Source: UBA2040 sp965660955 (GTDB taxonomy: Bacteria > Bacteroidota > Bacteroidia > Flavobacteriales_D > Crocinitomicaceae). From it: 11,791 bases of DNA. Every line of letters begins with the position of its first letter. Position 1 is the first letter of the stretch. The notes beneath the pieces are model-generated. The model saw only the letters and a program-made list of their open reading frames with translations, did no database searches and was not told where the DNA came from. The stretch is from the NCBI GenBank assembly GCA_965660955.1, contig CBFIBY010000081.1:1-11791 (forward strand), given 5' to 3'. The translations under genes were made by a program, and so were the position numbers. Below are positions 1 to 7,350 of the stretch, piece by piece.

Positions 1-1299
1 ACCGTAAATACGGTTCAATTTCTGCCTGGAACGCCACCTGGAAAACCTTATCCTTTGGAAGGAATGGGCGATATTATTCAAAATTCATTGAATAACCTTG
101 AGTATATCTTAATGACGTCTATTCGTCGATCTGTGGAAGAAAAGAAACCTATCATAGGATTTTTGCAAGGTCACGGAGAATTAGAATACAAAGAAACGCA
201 GCGTGCTCGCGCTTTAATTTCACCTTATTACATTCTTCGTGATGTTTCCATAAACGATACCCTTTCAGCTCTTGATGAGCTCGATGGATTAATTGTAGCG
301 CGTCCAACCGAACGTTTTTCAGGAAAAGACTTATATGTAATTGATCAATTCGTTATGCGCGGAGGGAAACTTATGTGTTTCATGGACGCTTTGGACCTTC
401 CTGAGGATACACTTCTTTCTACAGGCGTTTCTCATACCATTCGCACAAGTACAGGTCTTGACAAATTATTATTCGATTACGGATTGAAACTAAATGAGAA
501 CTATGTGATCGATGCGCGATGTGCGCCAAAGCTAGTTCCAACAGCCAAGCAGGCGTTGATTCCATGGTTTTATCATGTGTTGGCAACGCCGAGTAAACAT
601 CCGATTTCTAGAAATCTAGAACCTGTATCATTGGAATATGTGAATGAAATACAGTTTGTCAATACAGAAAAACTAGCCTTGACACCTATTCTAACTTCAT
701 CAACAAATAGCACACGAACGGGTCTTGCACCTATGGTTAGCTTCGCCATGCCGATGAATTACGGCAAGAACCCGAAGCTTGTTCCAGACCCCACGTTGGA
801 AAGCAATAAAATCTGTATCGCAGGATTGTCGGAAGGATTTTTCGATTCGCATTTCAAGAACAGAATTGTAGATGAATTTGCCAAAAATCCTTTGGTCAAA
901 TACAAAGAAAAAAGCACGAAAGAAGGTAAAGTACTCTTGGTAGGAAATGGTCGTTTTATTCAAAACGATTATGACTCATTGTCAACTCCACAAGGAATTA
1001 AATATCGACCAAAGCAGTACAATGACCTTCGTTTCAATCCTAAACTGGCTGAATTGGGCGTTCAGATATTCTTTGGAAATCAAGAGTTTTTCCAAAATTC
1101 TGTGGATTACATGATGGGCGATAATTCTGTTCTGGATATTCGTTCTCGTCAAATTGACATTCACCAAATGGACAATACCAAAGTGACGGAGTCTGCGAGC
1201 TACTACAAGTGGTTGAATATGCTTCTTCCTTGTCTGATTATCATCATTCTAGCGGTATTTTTCTTCTACATACGCAAGAGAAAGTACACACGAAAATAA
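1..1299 (+). CDS. gldG: GldG, gliding-associated ABC transporter subunit (5'-truncated by window)
   Basis: The reading frame is open from base 1, so the N-terminus lies outside the window and only the last 432 residues are present. Family knowledge: GldG is the substrate-binding-like membrane subunit that works with GldF (permease) and GldA (ATPase) in an exporter linked to gliding motility in Flavobacterium. Seen here: a GldG/ABC_transp_aux-like region near the visible start (GHGELEYKETQRARALI, then a DELDGLIVARP segment), a conserved stretch late in the protein (GNQEFFQNSVDYMMGD followed by DIRSRQIDI), and a C-terminal transmembrane helix (MLLPCLIIIILAVFFFYIRK) ending in a basic tail, which anchors the large extracytoplasmic domain. 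The next gene begins 6 nt after the stop, so both are probably co-transcribed. The apparent TTG start at position 55 is internal, because homologous sequence continues upstream of it. Confidence 0.9.
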   Translation, partial: TVNTVQFLPGTPPGKPYPLEGMGDIIQNSLNNLEYILMTSIRRSVEEKKPIIGFLQGHGELEYKETQRARALISPYYILRDVSINDTLSALDELDGLIVARPTERFSGKDLYVIDQFVMRGGKLMCFMDALDLPEDTLLSTGVSHTIRTSTGLDKLLFDYGLKLNENYVIDARCAPKLVPTAKQALIPWFYHVLATPSKHPISRNLEPVSLEYVNEIQFVNTEKLALTPILTSSTNSTRTGLAPMVSFAMPMNYGKNPKLVPDPTLESNKICIAGLSEGFFDSHFKNRIVDEFAKNPLVKYKEKSTKEGKVLLVGNGRFIQNDYDSLSTPQGIKYRPKQYNDLRFNPKLAELGVQIFFGNQEFFQNSVDYMMGDNSVLDIRSRQIDIHQMDNTKVTESASYYKWLNMLLPCLIIIILAVFFFYIRKRKYTRK

Positions 1300-1305
1300 A
1301 AACAT

Positions 1306-2367
1306 ATGCAAAAGAAAATAGTTATTCTAGTCGTATCGCTTGCCCTATTAATTGGGTTGTTTTTTGTGGTAAGAAACTTGGTCTCGAACAAAGGCGTATC
1401 TGACACGGATAAATCTGAATTGTTTGGCTTTGCGATAGAAGATACAGCGTCTGTTGACCGAATTGTGATTACCGATCCGCAACTTAATCGAGTTGAATTA
1501 AAAAGAAATAGTTCAGGCTGGACGGATGAAAAGGGCGATTGCATCATTCAAGAGAACATTAAACACGTCATGCATATCCTTAAGAATATTGAATTCAAAG
1601 GCTATGTTTCTGAAAACGCAAGAAAACAACACATTAAAATGCTGGCAACACTGGCGACCAAAGTAGATATTTATCAAGATGGCGACATATCAAAGACGTG
1701 GTACATCGGAACGGCAACACCAGACCATTACGGACAAGTTATGCTTTTAGAATCGGCTTCAGATGGAAAAAGTGATTTACCAGTTTTGATGAAAGTGAGA
1801 GGATTAAACGGAATCATTGAACCCAGTTTCTCCGCCATCAAAAAGAAATGGTCATGCACGGAGATAATGTCCATTTCCATCCAAAACATCAAGGAAGTTG
1901 AGGTGAAGAATTATGAGGACCCCGGGAGATCTTTTAAAGTCTCGCAGAAGAATTTAAAATTCAAAATCACACAAGGTCCTGGACAAAATGTTCCCATTGT
2001 CGATACAACCGCTGTTCTTCGTTATTTAAGTGGGTTTAAAAAGGTAAACTATGAGTTGCCCAATTATGTTTTGGATGAGAAGCAAATCGATAGTTTGAAG
2101 AAATCCCAACCTTTCCGAACATTGAAGGTAGTTGAAAATTCTGGTAAAAAGACTTTCTTGAAAATGTACCGAATTGATTCATCCGAAGATTATGATGCGG
2201 AATTTGGCGAATTAGTGAATCACGACATTAACAGCTTCTGGTGTGTATTGTCGAATGGTGAAGTGGTGAAATGCCAGTATTTTGTATTTGATCCATTGAC
2301 ACGTGGAGACATCTATTTTCCTTTCGACAAATCACTCTTCAAGAAGCAATCATCAGGAGAAGAATAA
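1306..2367 (+). CDS. Membrane-anchored DUF4340-family protein
   Basis: This gene encodes 353 residues beginning at an ATG 6 nt after the gldG stop. Residues about 5-22 (IVILVVSLALLIGLFFVV) form one transmembrane helix or uncleaved signal anchor, preceded by lysines, so the remainder is probably periplasmic. The body resembles the DUF4340 family: an early 'FAIEDTASVDRIVITD' strand, a 'SGWTDEKGD' segment, a 'WYIGTATPDHYGQVM' segment, and 'VRGLNGIIEPSFSAIKKKW' near residue 170-185. DUF4340 genes commonly follow GldG-like ABC auxiliary genes in Bacteroidota and other phyla, which suggests an accessory subunit of the same exporter; the biochemical role is unknown. No catalytic motif was recognised. 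Its stop is followed by a palindrome and then by the dnaN promoter region, so the gldG transcription unit may end here. Confidence 0.85.
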   Translation: MQKKIVILVVSLALLIGLFFVVRNLVSNKGVSDTDKSELFGFAIEDTASVDRIVITDPQLNRVELKRNSSGWTDEKGDCIIQENIKHVMHILKNIEFKGYVSENARKQHIKMLATLATKVDIYQDGDISKTWYIGTATPDHYGQVMLLESASDGKSDLPVLMKVRGLNGIIEPSFSAIKKKWSCTEIMSISIQNIKEVEVKNYEDPGRSFKVSQKNLKFKITQGPGQNVPIVDTTAVLRYLSGFKKVNYELPNYVLDEKQIDSLKKSQPFRTLKVVENSGKKTFLKMYRIDSSEDYDAEFGELVNHDINSFWCVLSNGEVVKCQYFVFDPLTRGDIYFPFDKSLFKKQSSGEE

Positions 2368-2372
2368 CGGTT

Positions 2373-2394
2373 GATAATTTGTTAACAAATTGTC
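2373..2394. promoter_or_regulatory. AT-rich perfect 16-bp palindrome, candidate operator upstream of dnaN
   Basis: AATTTGTTAACAAATT at 2376-2391 equals its own reverse complement. The symmetry extends to 2373-2394 with a single mismatched pair (T2375 against G2392). It lies 5 nt after the DUF4340 gene stop and about 45 nt upstream of the dnaN -7-like element, so it could be a protein-binding operator or a weak hairpin at the end of the upstream message. There is no U-run after it, which argues against an intrinsic terminator. It is not a match to the DnaA box TTATCCACA. Confidence 0.45.
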
Positions 2395-2438
2395 TGTTTC
2401 TTGGCAATGAAAGTGTATTCTGTGCCTCATTTTGTCCT

Positions 2439-2446
2439 TATATTTG
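2439..2446 (+). promoter_or_regulatory. Bacteroidota-type -7 promoter element for dnaN
   Basis: TATATTTG matches the Bacteroidota -7 consensus TAnnTTTG exactly. It ends 39 nt before the dnaN ATG in a 118-nt gap between genes. No convincing -33 TTTG is visible at the usual spacing of about 17-23 nt, so this call rests on the -7 match and position only. Confidence 0.5.
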
Positions 2447-2485
2447 TTAGTCAAATTTGAAAACAGGAAAACCAACAAAGGATAC

Positions 2486-3604
2486 ATGAATTTTATCACC
2501 TCAAGCACCTCATTACTAAGACATTTACAAAGTATTTCTGGTGCATTAAGCACAAGCAACAATTTGCCAATTTTGGATAACTTTTTATTCGAAATAGCAG
2601 ATAGCAAGCTTACTGTTTCTGCCTCTGATTTGGAAAATACCATGAAAACGGAATTGGAAGTTGAAGCAAACGACGCAGGTCGAATTGCCATTCCAGCGAA
2701 GTTATTGATGGATGTCCTGAAAAGTTTACCAGACCAACCCTTGACTTTCTTAGCGGATTTGAAAAGCTTCGCCATCGAGATTGCCTACGATAACGGTAAA
2801 TCGAAAATGGTGGGATACAACGCCGATGATTTCCCGCGTACTCCAGACATTGAGGATAAAAAATCCATGAAGATTGCGGGTGAAATCGTTGCCAATGGTA
2901 TCAACAAAACCCTCTTCGCAACAGGGAATGATGATTTACGACCTGTAATGAGCGGAGTTTTCTGTCAGTTTACGCCAGAAGACATCATTTTCGTAGCAAC
3001 TGATGCACATAAATTAGTTCGTTATAGAAGAACAGACTCTACAGCCGAGGCGGGTTCTAATTTCGTACTTCCGAAAAAGGCCTTGAACTTGTTGAAATCT
3101 AATTTGACAGGCGATGAAGAAGTCTTGTTGGAATACAACGACAGAAACGCAAAATTCATATTCAACGATATCGAATTGGTTTGTCGTTTGATAGATGGTA
3201 AATACCCAAATTACGAGGCGGTTATTCCAAAAGAGAATCCGAATATTCTGATTATCGACAGAAGCCAATTCTTGAATTCCATTAAACGCGTTTCTATTTT
3301 CGCGAACAAAACAACGCACCAGATTAAATTAAAACTAGCTGGAGCAGAATTGTCTTTGTTTGCTGAAGATTTAGACTTTTCAAATGAAGCAAGTGAACGT
3401 TTGACGTGTAATTACAATGGTGAAGACATGGAAATCGGATTCAACTCTCGTTTCTTGATGGAGATGCTGAATAACCTTGAATCTCCAGAAGTAAAATTAG
3501 AAATGTCGGAGCCTAGTCGAGCTGGAATTTTAACGCCACATGAAAACAAAAACGAAGCAGAAGAAATTTTAATGCTTGTGATGCCAGTGATGTTAAATAG
3601 ATAA
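2486..3604 (+). CDS. dnaN: DNA polymerase III subunit beta (sliding clamp)
   Basis: This gene encodes a 372-residue DnaN, close to the usual 365-375. Two clamps form a ring around DNA and tether the replicative polymerase and other proteins carrying clamp-binding motifs. Diagnostic segments are LPILDNFLFEI near residues 27-37, a 'DDLRPVMSGVFCQF' stretch and 'ATDAHKLVRYRR' in the middle domain, 'CRLIDGKYPNYEAVIP', and the C-terminal 'LMLVMPVMLNR', which corresponds to the conserved VMPM(R/V) tail beside the partner-binding pocket. The frame stays open upstream to a TTG at 2432, but the ATG at 2486 gives the normal N-terminus (MNFITSSTSLLRHLQ) and clears the candidate promoter. It lies downstream of gldG-DUF4340 rather than next to dnaA, an arrangement also found in other Bacteroidota. 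A strong terminator follows the stop. Confidence 0.97.
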   Translation: MNFITSSTSLLRHLQSISGALSTSNNLPILDNFLFEIADSKLTVSASDLENTMKTELEVEANDAGRIAIPAKLLMDVLKSLPDQPLTFLADLKSFAIEIAYDNGKSKMVGYNADDFPRTPDIEDKKSMKIAGEIVANGINKTLFATGNDDLRPVMSGVFCQFTPEDIIFVATDAHKLVRYRRTDSTAEAGSNFVLPKKALNLLKSNLTGDEEVLLEYNDRNAKFIFNDIELVCRLIDGKYPNYEAVIPKENPNILIIDRSQFLNSIKRVSIFANKTTHQIKLKLAGAELSLFAEDLDFSNEASERLTCNYNGEDMEIGFNSRFLMEMLNNLESPEVKLEMSEPSRAGILTPHENKNEAEEILMLVMPVMLNR

Positions 3605-3620
3605 AAAAACGTACTCATAC

Positions 3621-3652
3621 AAAAAGGCTCTTGATAATCAAGAGCCTTTTTT
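3621..3652. terminator. Bidirectional intrinsic terminator between dnaN and the convergent T9SS gene
   Basis: GGCTCTTGA (3626-3634) pairs perfectly with TCAAGAGCC (3638-3646) around a 3-nt TAA loop. The stem is flanked by A5 on the left and T6 on the right, so each strand gives a GC-containing hairpin followed by a U-run. It sits 16 nt after the dnaN stop and 26 nt beyond the stop of the minus-strand gene, and can serve both convergent transcripts. Confidence 0.92.
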
Positions 3653-3678
3653 CTTTCCAATCAATAAGATGGAATGTC

Positions 3679-5493
3679 TTACCGAAGAACGTTCACGTGA
3701 CCCGTATACTGTTGTGGTTCATCCACGTTTTTAACCTCTAAATCTATCGACCAACTGTATATTCCAGATGGTACCTTCCTCTGTCGATAGGTGCCGTCCC
3801 AGCCAATATCCAGATTTCTTGATTCAAATAGCACTTCACCCCAACGGTTGTAAATTTTGAAGGAGTAAGCATTTTTATTCAGCTTATCAGAAATAATAGG
3901 TTTAAAAATATCGTTGTACTCATTTCCATCAGGTGTGAAAGCATTGGGAACATATATCAGAAGGTCTGAACTGATTTCAATGGGAACGACAAGATCATAA
4001 GTGCAACCGTTTGCATTGACCGCATTTATGGAAAAACTGTAAGAACCTTCACCCAAGGGAAATTCATAGGATAAACTATTCCCAGTTGAAACAGAACTAT
4101 CAGGCGCTATCCATGTGTAGGCGTAATTAGCCGGACTTAAGGATAAGGTTGCCTCTGTCTCAACAGGAATTGGAGAAATACTCACTTCGACATCATTCGG
4201 TAATGTAAAAACGTTGACGGTTACGTTTAGCGAATCTAAACAACCATTTGCGAAGGTTCCAACCACGGTATAGTTCGTCGTAATGGATGGGCTGACATTT
4301 AGGGAATCAGTAGAACTTAAAATATCTCCACTCGAATTCGACCAAGAATAAGACGTTGCTCCTTGTGCATTCAATTGAGCAGGTTCTCCTAAACAAACTG
4401 AAACGTCTGATGCCAGTAGCGTATTCGTAGATGCTGAATTATCTACAAAAATCGAATCAATTCCACAAGATGTCCCGTCGTCATATAATACCTGATACAT
4501 TCCTGTAGGTAAATTCAAGGCTGAAACACCCAAAGTGCTATTGGTTTGTCCCACAATAGCCACTCCACCACTATACCATTGAAAAGTTCCGGGCTGTGCC
4601 GTATTCGCTACTAAAGTTAGGTCGTTTGTGCAGACATCTCCTTGCATGTTAATGGCCACCCCAGAAAAAGAAGAAGTTGTATTCAATATTAAATTGTCCA
4701 CCACTGCATATGGTGAGCAAAATCCTGGAGATCCTTTGGTTGATAGATCATGCCATCCAGCCGGCAAACTGCACGGAAATTGTAAAATCACCTGGTCCAC
4801 ATTTATCGTTGGTGTAAAATTCATCGTAACCGTTTGGTATCCTTGTGTATTCAAACTGACTGCAGCAGTTCCCAATAAAACAGAGCCCGGAATTCCTACG
4901 GTCGGACATGTATATCCATTGTAAAGACTAGGACAACTTGGACTTCCGTATAACTCCATAAAAACAGTATCTATAAAAAAGTTCAATGGACAGGGTTCAT
5001 TTTCTCCATTTGATGGATTTACAGTGGTTCCAGTTGAAGCAAATGAAAATTGAAAAGTGTAATTGGTTCCTGCAGTTAGCGTGTTCATTAAACATCCACC
5101 AATATGCTCTCTGTAATCAGTTGTTGCAAAAAATCCTGCTGCTCCATTCCCATCGGGAAAAGGGAGAAGGCCAACTTGCCCCATGAAGTGTGTCCAATCG
5201 CAAGTATTGAATAAATCGGGACTGCCGCTGGATGGATCAAAAACATTGCCAGTGAGAATAGGCCCAATACACGGAAAATCTCCATAGGTACTTGGGCAAC
5301 AATTAATGTTTTCGAAAGAATGATTATAAATGAGGGAATTTGGCGTGGCACCCGTACATACACAATCAGGATCGTTCAAATCAATTAAACCGTCACCATC
5401 ATCATCTATTCCATTGGTACAGATTTCTTGGGCAAACGCAATGTGGAAGGAACTTAGGAAGAGGAAGGAAATTAACTTATAAAACTTGGTCAT
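3679..5493 (-). CDS. Secreted T9SS cargo protein with type-B (gliding motility-associated) C-terminal sorting domain
   Basis: This gene encodes 604 residues. Residues 1-21 are a Sec signal peptide with likely cleavage after AFA (before Gln22). At once follows a Cys-bracketed Asp-rich motif (residues 25-44, core NGIDDDGDGLID), a putative calcium-binding motif frequent in secreted Bacteroidota proteins. Residues about 55-270 form a Cys-rich, beta-strand-like region beginning with an 'YNHSFEN' segment and ending 'YAVVDNLIL'; it resembles the jelly-roll modules of cell-surface proteins, but no enzyme motif is visible. Residues about 280-508 contain two to three Ig/PKD-like repeats (for example 'SYSWSNSSGD' and 'AYTWIAPDSS'). 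Residues about 511-604 are the CHU_C/type-B sorting domain: 'YVPNAFTPDGNEYNDIF', 'IYNRWGEVLFES', 'GWDGTYRQRKVPSGIYSW', ending 'GHVNVLR'. The protein is therefore expected to cross the outer membrane by T9SS and be released or attached at the surface. The ligand is unknown; adhesion or glycan binding is a guess. It is a single-gene unit with its own promoter and terminator. Confidence 0.92.
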   Translation of the reverse strand: MTKFYKLISFLFLSSFHIAFAQEICTNGIDDDGDGLIDLNDPDCVCTGATPNSLIYNHSFENINCCPSTYGDFPCIGPILTGNVFDPSSGSPDLFNTCDWTHFMGQVGLLPFPDGNGAAGFFATTDYREHIGGCLMNTLTAGTNYTFQFSFASTGTTVNPSNGENEPCPLNFFIDTVFMELYGSPSCPSLYNGYTCPTVGIPGSVLLGTAAVSLNTQGYQTVTMNFTPTINVDQVILQFPCSLPAGWHDLSTKGSPGFCSPYAVVDNLILNTTSSFSGVAINMQGDVCTNDLTLVANTAQPGTFQWYSGGVAIVGQTNSTLGVSALNLPTGMYQVLYDDGTSCGIDSIFVDNSASTNTLLASDVSVCLGEPAQLNAQGATSYSWSNSSGDILSSTDSLNVSPSITTNYTVVGTFANGCLDSLNVTVNVFTLPNDVEVSISPIPVETEATLSLSPANYAYTWIAPDSSVSTGNSLSYEFPLGEGSYSFSINAVNANGCTYDLVVPIEISSDLLIYVPNAFTPDGNEYNDIFKPIISDKLNKNAYSFKIYNRWGEVLFESRNLDIGWDGTYRQRKVPSGIYSWSIDLEVKNVDEPQQYTGHVNVLR

Positions 5494-5515
5494 TATTTTC
5501 GTAATTGTATAAGGT

Positions 5516-5523
5516 CAAAATTA
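5516..5523 (-). promoter_or_regulatory. Bacteroidota-type -7 element for the T9SS cargo gene
   Basis: Read on the minus strand this is TAATTTTG, an exact TAnnTTTG match, with its 3' end 22 nt ahead of the ATG at 5493. That spacing fits a short leader. No clear -33 TTTG lies at 17-23 nt; the nearest TTTG (5534-5537 on the minus strand) is only 10 nt away and is part of a palindrome. Confidence 0.5.
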
Positions 5524-5532
5524 TTTCACACA

Positions 5533-5544
5533 TCAAACGTTTGA
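5533..5544. promoter_or_regulatory. 12-bp perfect palindrome in the T9SS cargo gene promoter
   Basis: TCAAACGTTTGA equals its own reverse complement. It begins 9 nt upstream, on the minus strand, of the -7-like element of the T9SS cargo gene, so it would cover the spacer toward the -33 region. A repressor or activator bound there could control this gene. It is also about 170 nt upstream of the prfC promoter on the other strand. The function is inferred from position and symmetry only. Confidence 0.35.
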
Positions 5545-5711
5545 GAAAGTCATTTGGTTGAGTAAATCATTATTTTCTTTTCAAACATGTATCAATAACT
5601 AATTGTAAAGCATACCAAAAGTAAAAAGACTTGTGCTAAAGCATCGAATATGTGCCAAATAGTTATTCACATTTCGGCTTGACTTTAAGACCAAAGAATT
5701 GATGGGATTAC

Positions 5712-5719
5712 TATCTTTG
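5712..5719 (+). promoter_or_regulatory. Bacteroidota-type -7 element for prfC
   Basis: TATCTTTG matches TAnnTTTG exactly and is followed by GC, a very typical Bacteroidota context. It ends 16 nt before the prfC ATG, predicting a leader of roughly 10 nt. No good -33 TTTG is seen; the closest TTTA (5684-5687) is 24 nt away. Confidence 0.55.
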
Positions 5720-5735
5720 CACTCCAATTAACGAT

Positions 5736-7337
5736 ATGAGTAACGCAGAAGCTATAGAAAAAAGAAGAACGTTCGGAATTATTTCTCACCCCGATGCTGG
5801 TAAAACAACATTAACGGAGAAATTACTCCTATTTGGTGGCGCCATTCAAACGGCAGGTGCTGTTAAGAACAACAAAATCAAGAAAACAGCCACTTCAGAT
5901 TTCATGGAAATAGAAAAGCAGAGAGGTATTTCCGTTGCAACCTCCGTTATGGCTTTTGAATATGGTGGTAAACAAATCAACATTCTTGATACACCCGGAC
6001 ACAAAGATTTTGCGGAGGATACATACAGAACGCTCACGGCTGTTGATAGTGTAATACTCGTAATCGATGGAGCTTCAGGAGTCGAAGCTCAAACCAAAAA
6101 ATTGATGGAAGTTTGTCGTATGCGGAAAACGCCGGTTATCATTTTCGTCAACAAAATGGACCGTGAAGCGAAGTATGTCTTCGATTTATTGGATGAACTA
6201 GAAGAACACCTTGGAATAAAAACACGACCTCTCACCTGGCCAATTGGAATGGGTGACCGTTTCAAAGGCGTTTACAATTTGTACGACAAAAACATTAACT
6301 TATTTCAAGCCAGCAAAACCAAGATTGCAGCTGAAAAAGTCTCTATATCCGACATTAACGATTCAACGATCGATGAATTGGTAGGAGAAGCTCCTGCAGC
6401 AGAATTGCGCGAAGAGGTAGAAATTATCGAAGGAGTTTATGAAGAATTCTCTCGTGAAGCTTATTTGGCGGGCGATTTAGCTCCTGTTTTCTTCGGTTCG
6501 GCGGTCAACAATTTTGGTGTGCAGGAATTGCTGGATACTTTCTGTAGAATTTCTCCATCTCCAAGAGGACGTGACACGAGCGATGGTTTCATCGAACCAG
6601 GGGAAAAGAAATTTTCCGGTTTCGTTTTTAAAATTCACGCGAATTTAGATCCCAAACACCGAGACAGAATTGCCTTTTTACGTATCGTATCAGGAAAATT
6701 CAAACGCAACACCTTTTACAATCACGTTCGATTAGGAAAGAAATTGAAATTCCCGAATCCAACGTCCTTCATGGCGCAAGACAAAAGTGTGATTGAAGAA
6801 GCCTTTCCAGGTGATGTTGTAGGTTTGTACGATACAGGAAACTTTAAAATTGGCGACACACTCAACGAAGGACGCGATTTTTACTTCAAAGGCATACCAA
6901 GTTTCTCTCCAGAAATATTCATGGAATTGGAGAATTTAGATCCAATGAAATCCAAGCAATTGGACAAAGGAATCCGTCAATTGATGGATGAAGGTTTGGC
7001 GCAATTGTTCATTCAACAGCCGGGTAACCGAAAGATTGTTGGAACGGTTGGTCAACTTCAATTTGAAGTAATTGCTTACCGTTTGCAGAATGAATATGGA
7101 GCCAATTGTCGATTTGCACCGAAGTCGTATTCGAAAGCGTGTTGGGTAACTTCCGAAAATGACGAACAATTGGAATCGTTCAAACGAGCGAAAACGAATG
7201 CTTTGGCTTTGGATAAAGATGATAATCTCGTTTTCTTGGCGGAGACTCCGTTCTTGTTGACGATGGCGGAGCAAGATTATCCGGAGTTGACCTTCCATAA
7301 GACTTCCGCGTTTAAGTTGGATAAGGCGTTTGGTTAA
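5736..7337 (+). CDS. prfC: Peptide chain release factor 3 (RF3)
   Basis: This gene encodes 533 residues, compared with 529 in E. coli. RF3 is a translational GTPase that speeds removal of RF1/RF2 from the ribosome after peptide release. The GTPase motifs are complete: P-loop SHPDAGKTT (residues 17-25), switch I with RGISV (63-67), G3 DTPGH (85-89), G4 NKMD (139-142) and a G5-like 'FFGSAVNNFGV'. The spacing and the SHPDAGKT signature separate RF3 from EF-G and LepA. Later sections include 'FVFKIHANLDPKHRDRIAF' (domain II) and 'QQPGNRKIVGTVGQLQFEVI' (domain III), both typical of RF3. The ATG at 5736 is preceded by a promoter-like element at a sensible distance, and the gene appears to be a single-gene unit. 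Its TAA stop overlaps by 4 nt the TAA of the convergent nuclease-domain gene, and no strong terminator follows. Confidence 0.97.
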   Translation: MSNAEAIEKRRTFGIISHPDAGKTTLTEKLLLFGGAIQTAGAVKNNKIKKTATSDFMEIEKQRGISVATSVMAFEYGGKQINILDTPGHKDFAEDTYRTLTAVDSVILVIDGASGVEAQTKKLMEVCRMRKTPVIIFVNKMDREAKYVFDLLDELEEHLGIKTRPLTWPIGMGDRFKGVYNLYDKNINLFQASKTKIAAEKVSISDINDSTIDELVGEAPAAELREEVEIIEGVYEEFSREAYLAGDLAPVFFGSAVNNFGVQELLDTFCRISPSPRGRDTSDGFIEPGEKKFSGFVFKIHANLDPKHRDRIAFLRIVSGKFKRNTFYNHVRLGKKLKFPNPTSFMAQDKSVIEEAFPGDVVGLYDTGNFKIGDTLNEGRDFYFKGIPSFSPEIFMELENLDPMKSKQLDKGIRQLMDEGLAQLFIQQPGNRKIVGTVGQLQFEVIAYRLQNEYGANCRFAPKSYSKACWVTSENDEQLESFKRAKTNALALDKDDNLVFLAETPFLLTMAEQDYPELTFHKTSAFKLDKAFG

Positions 7338-7350
7338 AGTTTTTTTAACC
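7332..7350. other. Short hairpin spanning the two overlapping convergent stops
   Basis: GGTTAAA (7332-7338) pairs with TTTAACC (7344-7350) around a 5-nt loop and covers the stop codons of both prfC and the convergent gene. The stem has only two GC pairs and neither strand has a U-run after it, so it is at best a weak transcription end signal. Confidence 0.3.

Noticed and set aside
2371..2400. Intrinsic terminator or DnaA-box cluster upstream of dnaN
   Set aside because: The palindrome is AT-only in its core apart from one G and one C, has no U-run, and no TTATCCACA-like boxes were seen.
2432..2485. An N-terminal extension of DnaN from a TTG at 2432
   Set aside because: The added residues are not DnaN-like, the stretch contains the promoter element, and the ATG at 2486 gives a normal clamp N-terminus and length.
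4628..5363. Open frames of 60-100 codons on either strand overlapping the T9SS cargo gene (4628-4924 and 4986-5186 plus; 5088-5363 minus)
   Set aside because: The long frame has a signal peptide and a sorting domain end to end; the short frames show no protein family features and no promoter or start context.
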